From contig JBARJD010000061.1 in the NCBI GenBank assembly GCA_049800095.1, forward strand, positions 1-5,330: DNA of 5,330 nt, written 5' to 3'. Source of the DNA: JAKIWV01 sp049800095 (lineage in GTDB: Archaea > Thermoplasmatota > Thermoplasmata > Lutacidiplasmatales > UBA184). A program made the translations under genes and the position numbers. The notes beneath the pieces are model-generated. The model was not told where the DNA came from. It was given only the letters and a program-made list of their open reading frames with translations, and did not search any database. Shown here one piece after another: positions 1 through 5,122 of the stretch (within the stretch, counting starts at the first letter, position 1; every line of letters begins with the position of its first letter).

Positions 1-29
1 CGATCGGGCTCATCGACCGCTCCCGATCG
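1..29. repeat. 8-bp inverted repeat overlapping the neighbouring dyad
   Basis: CGATCGGG (1-8) and CCCGATCG (22-29) are exact reverse complements with a 13-base spacer. The right arm shares bases 28-29 with the left arm of the dyad at 28-47, so both full stems could not form at once. The window begins at base 1, so the repeat may extend further left. No gene is recognisable in positions 1-71. Confidence 0.35.
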
Positions 30-47
30 CGGTTCGGACGAACCGCG
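28..47. repeat. 9-bp perfect inverted repeat, possible hairpin
   Basis: CGCGGTTCG (28-36) and its exact reverse complement CGAACCGCG (39-47) are separated by only GA. As RNA this could fold as an 8-bp stem with a four-base loop. It lies 25 bases past the stop of the minus-strand membrane protein gene, where a 3' end of that transcript would be expected. No T-tract follows on either strand, so it is not a classical intrinsic terminator. It could be an mRNA 3'-end structure, a protein-binding dyad, or chance in GC-rich DNA. Confidence 0.45.
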
Positions 48-71
48 GGGGTCCGGGGCGCGCGGTCACCC

Positions 72-404
72 TCAGGACTTCATGATGGCGACCAAGAAGA
101 TCGCCACGGCCGCAAGGGCGCCGATCACGGCGGCCACGATCACGAGGAAGGATTCCCAGAGCAGGCCGCCCAGGTCCCCCACATACGCGTGGTACCAGTA
201 GGCGAAACCGATGCCGACCACGAGTCCTCCCACGAGGAGGCCCACGCCGATCGACCGGCTCTTCCCGCTGCCGAAATAGGCAGTGAAGGCGCCGGCCAGG
301 ATCAGGAACAGCCCGAAGATCAGGAGCAGGATCTCCAGAAACTGATAGCCGCCTACGCTCAGGTCAGAGGTCCCCGTCAGTAACAGATGTAGCATTCGTT
401 CCAC
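72..404 (-). CDS. Small three-helix membrane protein, unknown function
   Basis: A 110-residue protein that I do not recognise. It has a short polar N-terminus and three hydrophobic segments at about residues 21-43, 52-72 and 83-107. They are joined by a short basic loop (GSGKSR, 45-50) and an aromatic and acidic stretch (YWYHAYVGDLGG, 69-80), and the chain ends in MKS. There are no cysteines and no catalytic motif. The GTG start at 404 follows GAGG by five bases, and that GAGG begins inside the stop region of the upstream RAM-domain gene. An ATG at 395 with GGTGG before it is an alternative start giving 107 residues. Only 7 bases separate it from the RAM-domain gene on the same strand, so the two are very probably cotranscribed and may act together. 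Existence of the gene is well supported by frame, hydrophobicity and spacing; its function is open. Confidence 0.8.
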   Translation of the reverse strand: MERMLHLLLTGTSDLSVGGYQFLEILLLIFGLFLILAGAFTAYFGSGKSRSIGVGLLVGGLVVGIGFAYWYHAYVGDLGGLLWESFLVIVAAVIGALAAVAIFLVAIMKS

Positions 405-411
405 CGTTTCC

Positions 412-645
412 TCAGAATTTGATACCAGTCAAGGTCTTCGTGTCGATGACGCCGGCCACCGACCGGATCTTATCGACGACGACCTGTCCGAGAGCGTTGA
501 AGTCGGCGGCCTCGACCTTCGCGATGAGGTCGTATTCGCCGAACAGAGGATGGAGCTCAACGATCTCCTTCACCCGAAGGAGCTCCGTGTAGACCTCGTG
601 CTCCTTCGCAGGTGCGGTGCTGATCAGGACGAATCCGACGGCCAC
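412..645 (-). CDS. Stand-alone Lrp/AsnC ligand-binding (RAM) domain protein
   Basis: A 77-residue protein consisting only of the RAM (regulation of amino-acid metabolism) domain that forms the C-terminal half of Lrp/AsnC regulators. The beta-alpha-beta-beta-alpha-beta layout is visible: strand GFVLIST (4-10), helix around 14-30, LFGEYDLIAKVEA (34-46) with the family's G-x-YD-L turn, helix 49-62, then GVIDTKTLTGI (65-75), the typical closing strand. Full Lrp proteins are about 150 residues with an N-terminal helix-turn-helix, which is absent here. Such single-domain proteins are known; RAM domains bind amino acids or related effectors and assemble into oligomers. The open frame continues upstream to 960 but crosses the TATA box and the divergent gene, so I set the start at GTG 645. 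It is 10 bases after GAGGT (660-656), inside a short predicted leader. It heads a two-gene unit with the membrane protein at 72-404. It may modulate a full-length Lrp or sense a metabolite; which one is not visible. Confidence 0.9.
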   Translation of the reverse strand: MAVGFVLISTAPAKEHEVYTELLRVKEIVELHPLFGEYDLIAKVEAADFNALGQVVVDKIRSVAGVIDTKTLTGIKF

Positions 646-683
646 GCTCCGTGCAACCTCTGAGAGGCGCGAGACCTGCCGCG

Positions 684-692
684 ATTTATAAG
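684..692 (-). promoter_or_regulatory. Archaeal TATA box for the RAM-domain gene
   Basis: Read on the minus strand this is CTTATAAAT, the most AT-rich stretch in the local sequence and a good match to archaeal TATA boxes. It is preceded by the purine-rich ACAAACG, where a BRE would lie. A start site about 27 bases from the box centre falls near the C662/A661 pyrimidine-purine step. That would give a leader of about 16 bases containing AGAGGT before the GTG at 645. The box excludes the much longer upstream reading frame as the real gene. Confidence 0.7.
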
Positions 693-724
693 CGTTTGTA
701 ACCGGCGGACCGCTCGTTGCGTTT

Positions 725-742
725 GGATGACATCCCTTAAGG
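725..742 (+). promoter_or_regulatory. Candidate promoter with overlapping dyads for the MFS gene
   Basis: CCTTAAGG (735-742) is an 8-bp palindrome whose TTAA centre lies about 28 bases before the GTG at 767. That is the place for a TATA-like element if the transcript begins at or very near the start codon. No convincing Shine-Dalgarno sequence precedes that GTG, which agrees with a leaderless message. Directly upstream is the dyad GGATG-A-CATCC (725-735), where a BRE or an operator would lie. The box is a weak TATA, so the assignment is tentative. It shares its intergenic space with the divergent RAM-gene promoter. Confidence 0.4.
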
Positions 743-766
743 TGACGGCGGGGTCGCCGGCAGGAC

Positions 767-2131
767 GTGGAGGGCACGGCGACGGAGGCCCCGCCTCGAC
801 GCTGGGCCAGCATTCTGGCTCGTCGCTGGCTCGTCGCGTTCCTGCCCATCAACGCCGCAACGGCGGCCTTTGGTCTGTCGCTCCAGCTTTTGATCCTGGG
901 CGCCCACGGCTCCGTGATCCAGTGGGCCCTCGCCGCGACGGTGTTCAACGGCGCCCTCATCGTGTCCTCGATCGTCTGGGGATATCTCTCAGATCGCTAC
1001 CCGCTCCGGCGCCGATTCCTGTTGATCAATTACTTTGGTTTCGCCGCGATCTACGTGGCACTGTACTTCCTGACCTCGTTCAACGACCTCATCCTTCTCT
1101 ACACGCTCGTGGGAGCGCTGACTCCGGCCGGGGTCAGCGCCTCGAACCTGATCGTCCTCGAGCAGTTCTCCGAAGGGGAGCGCCCGACGGCGTACGCGTC
1201 CTTCCAGGAGATCAGCATCCTGGGGTCGATCCTCGGCGGCCTCGTTGGCTTCTTCTGGCTCGAGGCGAACGAGATGCTCCGTCCCCTGCTGTTCGTCCTG
1301 GCCGGCTTTGCCCTCGCGTCGTCGATCATTGTCTGGCGGGGAGTGAAGGACTCCCCGCGTCCACTTCGTTCCAGCGACGCGACACGGGACCCCTCCGGCC
1401 TCTTGTCGCGGCTCCGCCACTCAGTGGCCTTACGGTCCACCGTTCCCTTCTTCCCGCCGTTCCCGCAATTCCAGCCCGGGACGGTTCACCGGGCCTGGCG
1501 ACGGGTCCGGGAGGAGGCCCGGCACGAGATCCCCCTGATCTTCGCCGCCTCGCTGCTGTTTAGCCTCAGCGCGAACCTGTTCAATGTGTCGTACACATTC
1601 TACCTCGCCGCGGTGGGCATCTCGTTCGCCGGGATCTTTCTCGTGAACGTGTCGAACAGCGTCGCGCAGGCCATCTTTTTCCCGCTCTCCGGAAGTCTCT
1701 CGAAGCGAGGCGGTTCGGATCGGCTCGTGCGCGTGTCCTCGCTGCTCCGAGCGGTCGGCTACCTGATTGTCGTGCTCTTCACGTTCGACCACTTCTTCGG
1801 GGGCGCTCTTGCCTTCGGGGCGAACGTCTTGGTCTTCGCGATCCTCGGGGCCGCCATCGCCCTCTACTCTACCGCGTCCTCCCTCGTGCTGTTTCGGACC
1901 CTTCACGAACGCGACGCCGGAAGTTTGCTCGGCCTCAGCAGCGCGTTGGGCGGCGTGGCCGCCATCAGCGGCGCCTTCCTCTCCGGCGTCCTCTCGTTCT
2001 ACGGAAGCTACCGCCTCACCTTTCTCGTCGCGGCCATCGGGGTTCTCGTGTCGCTCCCGCTCTGGGCCGCGGCCGACGCCGCGTACATCCGCCGACGGAT
2101 GGGGGACGTCCCGCCGCCTCCGCCGGAGTAG
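767..2131 (+). CDS. Major facilitator superfamily (MFS) transporter
   Basis: A 454-residue integral membrane protein with about twelve hydrophobic helices in two six-helix halves: roughly 21-43, 53-72, 84-103, 107-130, 145-165, 171-190, then 255-280, 284-306, 322-341, 350-372, 389-412 and 417-437. The loop after helix 2 carries the MFS signature motif A, GYLSDRYPLRRR (72-83), with the usual Asp76-Arg77. A degenerate copy, SGSLSKRGGSDR (308-319), follows helix 8, reflecting the internal duplication of the family. Length and layout fit a secondary transporter at the cytoplasmic membrane driven by an ion gradient. The cytoplasmic loop between the halves is long (191-254), basic and proline/phenylalanine-rich, and the C-terminus ends in PPPPPE. 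The substrate cannot be inferred; drug or metabolite efflux and uptake are both possible. The GTG start is chosen because no in-frame start lies between it and the candidate promoter. It is divergent from the RAM-domain gene, and a regulatory link is possible. Confidence 0.88.
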   Translation: MEGTATEAPPRRWASILARRWLVAFLPINAATAAFGLSLQLLILGAHGSVIQWALAATVFNGALIVSSIVWGYLSDRYPLRRRFLLINYFGFAAIYVALYFLTSFNDLILLYTLVGALTPAGVSASNLIVLEQFSEGERPTAYASFQEISILGSILGGLVGFFWLEANEMLRPLLFVLAGFALASSIIVWRGVKDSPRPLRSSDATRDPSGLLSRLRHSVALRSTVPFFPPFPQFQPGTVHRAWRRVREEARHEIPLIFAASLLFSLSANLFNVSYTFYLAAVGISFAGIFLVNVSNSVAQAIFFPLSGSLSKRGGSDRLVRVSSLLRAVGYLIVVLFTFDHFFGGALAFGANVLVFAILGAAIALYSTASSLVLFRTLHERDAGSLLGLSSALGGVAAISGAFLSGVLSFYGSYRLTFLVAAIGVLVSLPLWAAADAAYIRRRMGDVPPPPPE

Positions 2132-2146
2132 ATCGGTCGGCACTCG

Positions 2147-2155
2147 CGTTAAGAG
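2147..2155 (+). promoter_or_regulatory. Candidate TATA-like box for citrate synthase
   Basis: CGTTAAGAG lies in the 48-base gap after the transporter gene, with its TTAA centre about 29-30 bases before the ATG at 2180. The ATG has no obvious Shine-Dalgarno sequence. Spacing and sequence resemble the TTAAG element before the transporter gene, so a separate, possibly leaderless citrate synthase transcript is plausible. Read-through from the transporter gene cannot be excluded. Confidence 0.4.
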
Positions 2156-2179
2156 CGGTAATCGCCTCGTCACGACCGG

Positions 2180-3322
2180 ATGGAGCCGGTGGCGTCGACG
2201 GAGGTCGTTCAACGTGGCCTCCAGGACATCGTCGCGCTCGAATCCCACATCACCTTCATCGACGGGAAGGGCGGCCGCCTGCTCTACGAGGGATACGATA
2301 TCCGCGACCTCGCCGAGCATTCGACGTTCGAGGAGGTCGCCTACCTCCTCTGGTACGGCCGGCTTCCGAGCGCTTCCCAGCTCGAGGAGCTCGAGCAGCG
2401 GCTGATCGGGCTCCGACCGCTTCCCGACCCCTTGGCTCGCCTCATCGATTCCCTTCCGACCGATTCGAATCCGATGGACGTGCTGCGGACCGCGGTCTCC
2501 GCCCTCGCCATGCTGGAACGCGCGGAGACGCAACCCGGCCCCAGCTCGATCGGTGGAGCGCTCCGGTTAACCGCCACGCTCCCATCGATGATCGGCCGGT
2601 TCCAGCGGCGGAGGATCGGTCTGGCCCCCCTGAAAGATCGGCCGGACCTCAGCCATGCCGAGAACCTGCTCTATCAGATCACGGGGCGCGAGAGCAGCGA
2701 GATCGAGAACCGGGCCCTCGACGTGGCGCTGATACTCCACGCCGACCACGAGCTCAACGCGTCGACCTTCGCCGCCCGCGTGACCGCCTCCACGCTCTCC
2801 GACCTCTACTCCGCCGTCACGAGCGCCATCGGCACGTTGAAGGGCCCGCTGCATGGCGGCGCGAACGAGCGGGCCGTGGAGCTCCTCGACGAGATCGGAG
2901 ACGTGAGCCGCGTCGAGGAGGTCGTGACCACCAAGCTCGCCCGGCACGAACGGATCATGGGCTTCGGTCACCGAGTGTACAAGGTCGAGGACCCCCGGGC
3001 GACGATCCTCCGCGCGTGGTTGCACAAGGTGGGTGAGTCGGCCGGGAACCTGCGCTCGTTCGACCTGCTCGAGAGGGAACGGGAAGTGGTCCACCGGGAG
3101 AAGGGGCTCTACCCCAACGTGGACCTCTACTCGGGCTCGGTCTACGCCCTGCTGGGGGTACCGAAGGACCTCTTCACGCCGATCTTCGCGGTGAGCCGGG
3201 TCTCCGGCTGGGCGGCCCACGTGCTGGAGGAGTACCAGGACCTCCGCCTGATCCGGCCGAGCGCCCTGTACGTGGGACCGACGGACCTCCACTACGTCCC
3301 GATCGCCGAACGCGGGGCCTAG
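2180..3322 (+). CDS. gltA: Citrate synthase
   Basis: This cytoplasmic enzyme condenses acetyl-CoA with oxaloacetate to citrate, the entry step of the citric acid cycle. At 380 residues it has the length of the short archaeal and Gram-positive form and lacks the N-terminal extension of the Gram-negative hexameric form. The N-terminus has the family pattern IDGKGGRLLYEGYDIRDLA (27-45) and EVAYLLWYGRLP (52-63). The active site is complete: His225 in KGPLHGGANE (221-230), His264 in IMGFGHRVYK (259-268) and Asp315 in YPNVDLYSGSVY (311-322). HADHELNASTF (187-197) contributes the conserved binding-site histidines, and RPSALYVGP (359-367) is the typical C-terminus. 2-Methylcitrate synthase has the same fold and cannot be separated by eye, so a propionate-related role is the main alternative. 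The ATG at 2180 is supported by the box at 2147-2155. The gene is convergent with mptD and overlaps its stop. Confidence 0.95.
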   Translation: MEPVASTEVVQRGLQDIVALESHITFIDGKGGRLLYEGYDIRDLAEHSTFEEVAYLLWYGRLPSASQLEELEQRLIGLRPLPDPLARLIDSLPTDSNPMDVLRTAVSALAMLERAETQPGPSSIGGALRLTATLPSMIGRFQRRRIGLAPLKDRPDLSHAENLLYQITGRESSEIENRALDVALILHADHELNASTFAARVTASTLSDLYSAVTSAIGTLKGPLHGGANERAVELLDEIGDVSRVEEVVTTKLARHERIMGFGHRVYKVEDPRATILRAWLHKVGESAGNLRSFDLLEREREVVHREKGLYPNVDLYSGSVYALLGVPKDLFTPIFAVSRVSGWAAHVLEEYQDLRLIRPSALYVGPTDLHYVPIAERGA

Positions 3323-3729
3323 GCGCCGCCGGCCCGTCTTCTACGGCGTGTGCTCTGCGCCGACTCGACCCGCATTAACGGATATCGAAGGTCGGGGCGG
3401 TAGCTCAATCGTGCGACGATGCGCGTCGCGGCATCGGCCAGTGTAACGCGTGCGTCGATCATCTCCGCTGTAAGGTACCGATATCCGAACCGTCCGCGTC
3501 CAACGGGACCGCCTTGCGCCGGCACGATGCGCACCCGAACCCGTTCGACGAACGGCTGGAGCGCGACGGCCGCTTCGATGGTATGCGCCAGCGCGACCGC
3601 CGTCCGGGGGGAAACCGGAATTCCGAGGTACTGGTGGAAGATCCCGCCGAGCTTGATCCCGGCCTCGAACAGAAGGGCCTCGCGAGACGTCAGCGTGGCC
3701 GGATGGACGGAACCGCGTCGGCTACCCAT
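3319..3729 (-). CDS. mptD: Dihydroneopterin aldolase, archaeal MptD type
   Basis: A 136-residue protein of the archaeal MptD family (once DUF372). MptD cleaves 7,8-dihydroneopterin to 6-hydroxymethyl-7,8-dihydropterin and glycolaldehyde, a step toward tetrahydromethanopterin or folate. The family core is clear: EALLFEAGIKLGGIFHQYLG (17-36), PVSP (38-41), AIEAAVALQPF-like segment ending in Gln58-Pro59-Phe60, YRYLTAEM (83-90) and LSYRPDLRYPLM (108-119). Glu22, His32, Gln58 and Tyr110 correspond, by spacing as I recall it, to residues studied in the Methanocaldococcus enzyme. After YPLM there is an extra Arg-rich tail (STRRRRRAGGA). I chose the ATG at 3729 over the GTG at 3753 because GGAGG lies five bases before it. 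That ATG overlaps the end of pssA by 8 bases (ATGGGTAG), pointing to translational coupling as last gene of the operon. Assignment is from remembered family motifs. Confidence 0.82.
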   Translation of the reverse strand: MGSRRGSVHPATLTSREALLFEAGIKLGGIFHQYLGIPVSPRTAVALAHTIEAAVALQPFVERVRVRIVPAQGGPVGRGRFGYRYLTAEMIDARVTLADAATRIVARLSYRPDLRYPLMRVESAQSTRRRRRAGGA

Positions 3730-4489
3730 CTGAACCTCCGTCTCCTGCCGCACCGGCGGCGGCGCGCGCCGCCCGGGGCCCGAGAACGTAGTAGGTGGCG
3801 AGTCCGATCGCTGCCACCGCCGCGGCCGCCGCCCCCACGAAATAGAAGGGCGTCCCGGCCGCGGGCCGGAACTCGAGAGGCACGAGGGAAACGCCCAGCG
3901 CCGCGGCCGTTCCGATCATGACACCACGGAGCCACATCCCCCGCCGGAGCTTTGGGTAGGGGATCGGGGAGACCATCAACAACGCCAACAGCGCCGCGGC
4001 GAGGAGGACGACCAACGGATTCGTACCGAGGAACCCTGGTTCGTCGAAGAACAGGACGAGCACGACGATGGCCAATGCATTCTGTGGGGTGGACGCTCCT
4101 ACGAAATGAGGGTGTTGCCATCCCCGCCACGTGAAATACACTAGGCGACCGATCGCAAGCGCGCTGACCAACCCGCCGACCACGAGCGCGTACCCGCTCC
4201 AGGGGGCCCAGAGGGAGGCGTGCTCGGTGTGGACGGCAATGAGCACCCCCGGCGCGAGACCGAAGGTGATGGCGTCGGCCACCGAATCGAGGACTCGACC
4301 CGAGGAAGAGGGCGGGCCGCCGGCCCGTCGGGAGAGGATACCGTCGAGCCCGTCGAATCCGACGCCGCAGCCAATGAGAAGCATCGCCCAGAGCTTGTTC
4401 CCTGCCAGCGTGTACAAGATCGCTCCGACGCCCAGCAACGCGTTCGCCAACGTTGCGAGATTGGCTCCCACGCGACCCGCGGAGGTCAC
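3722..4489 (-). CDS. pssA: CDP-archaeol serine transferase (archaetidylserine synthase)
   Basis: A 255-residue membrane enzyme of the CDP-alcohol phosphatidyltransferase family. The signature reads FDGLDGILSRR (45-55) followed by G64-x3-D68-x3-D72, giving the metal-binding aspartates 46, 49, 68 and 72. The usual Ala of DGxxAR is Ser53 here. TFGLAPG (75-81) is characteristic of the phosphatidylserine synthase branch. About seven or eight hydrophobic helices follow the family plan, ending in an Ala/Gly-rich polar tail (240-255). In an archaeon the reaction would be CDP-archaeol plus L-serine to archaetidylserine plus CMP at the membrane. The serine specificity is strengthened by the adjacent decarboxylase gene; from motifs alone inositol- or glycerol-phosphate transferases are possible relatives. 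The GTG start overlaps the psd stop in GTGA, and GGAG lies five bases before it within the psd 3' end, so translation is probably coupled. Confidence 0.9.
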   Translation of the reverse strand: MTSAGRVGANLATLANALLGVGAILYTLAGNKLWAMLLIGCGVGFDGLDGILSRRAGGPPSSSGRVLDSVADAITFGLAPGVLIAVHTEHASLWAPWSGYALVVGGLVSALAIGRLVYFTWRGWQHPHFVGASTPQNALAIVVLVLFFDEPGFLGTNPLVVLLAAALLALLMVSPIPYPKLRRGMWLRGVMIGTAAALGVSLVPLEFRPAAGTPFYFVGAAAAAVAAIGLATYYVLGPRAARAAAGAAGDGGSDG

Positions 4490-5109
4490 GACCGCTCCAT
4501 GGCGACTGTCGACCGCCCGGCCCAGACGCGATCACCCGGCTTGACCGTCGGACGAAACGCCCCGACCGGAAGCAGCACGTCGACCCGCGACCCGAGGAGG
4601 ATCATCCCCAGGCGATCACCCTTGCGGTGCTCTTCGCTCGGCCGCACGAGGCTCACGAGCCGCCGGGCCACGATCCCGGTCATCTGAATGACTTCCACGG
4701 GGCCGTACCGGGTGTTCAACCGGTAGCGCCGCTGGACGTTATGCGTGGCGTCGCCAGCGTACGCCGGTCGGAACCCTTCACCCGAATCTTCGATCCCGGC
4801 GACTTCGGCGTCCAGCGGGAATCGATTGACGTGTACGTCGGTGACATTCATGAAGACGGCGATCCGCCAACGCGCGTCCTCCTCCGCCACGATCGTTACG
4901 CGACCGTCTGCGGCGGAGACGACGCCGTCCCCGGGCATCCGCTCCGGGTCCCGGAAGAAGATGGCGAAGAAGATCCAGATCCCGGTCAGAACGGCCGCAG
5001 CGACAAGGCCGGGAAGGAACAGCCCGTGCACGAGCGCGGAGACGCCCCATAGGACGACAATGCCCGCCGCACCGACCGCGAGGTAGGGGCGCGCGGGGCG
5101 TACGAACAC
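4486..5109 (-). CDS. psd: Archaetidylserine decarboxylase proenzyme (Psd family)
   Basis: A 207-residue member of the short phosphatidylserine decarboxylase class. It removes CO2 from the serine head group to give the ethanolamine lipid. Two N-terminal hydrophobic segments (about 10-28 and 32-52) anchor it to the membrane. FFRDPER (51-57), GVVSAADGRV (62-71) and VFMNVTDVHVNRFPLDAEV (85-103) follow, the last holding the conserved Asp91 and His93. MTGIVARR (143-150) and GMILLGSRVDVLLP (168-181) complete the family pattern. Gly173-Ser174 is the expected self-cleavage site: Ser174 becomes the pyruvoyl group of the small alpha chain (174-207) and 1-173 forms the beta chain. The GTG start is 13 bases after the rpsJ stop; AAGG overlapping that stop is a weak, distant ribosome-binding site. 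The gene immediately precedes pssA, the previous step of the same pathway. Archaeal use of archaetidylserine as substrate is inferred from context. Confidence 0.92.
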   Translation of the reverse strand: MFVRPARPYLAVGAAGIVVLWGVSALVHGLFLPGLVAAAVLTGIWIFFAIFFRDPERMPGDGVVSAADGRVTIVAEEDARWRIAVFMNVTDVHVNRFPLDAEVAGIEDSGEGFRPAYAGDATHNVQRRYRLNTRYGPVEVIQMTGIVARRLVSLVRPSEEHRKGDRLGMILLGSRVDVLLPVGAFRPTVKPGDRVWAGRSTVAMERS

Positions 5110-5122
5110 GGGCCGGGCGACC

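Noticed and set aside
28..47. Classical Rho-independent terminator
   Set aside because: The stem is good but no run of T follows it on either strand, so only a generic inverted repeat is reported.
646..960. Long N-terminal extension of the RAM-domain reading frame, which would give 182 residues
   Set aside because: The extension covers the TATA box and the 5' end of the divergent transporter gene, is rich in Arg/Pro/Ser without domain character, and the RAM fold begins right after GTG 645.
1430..2533. Long minus-strand open frame across the transporter and citrate synthase genes
   Set aside because: Its translation is dominated by Arg, Glu and Gly with no domain pattern. It is the antisense shadow of two well-supported genes in GC-rich DNA.
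2567..3292. Minus-strand open frame opposite citrate synthase
   Set aside because: Low-complexity, charged translation antisense to a gene with a complete catalytic triad; no start signal of its own.
3394..3470. GGGGCGGTAGCTCAATCG resembles the 5' end of a tRNA
   Set aside because: No matching D-stem GAGC, anticodon arm or T-arm follows with the right spacing, and the segment is coding sequence of mptD on the other strand.
3690..4535. Arg-rich minus-strand open frame overlapping pssA and adjoining genes
   Set aside because: It is a frame-shifted shadow of pssA, whose own frame carries the full CDP-alcohol transferase signature.
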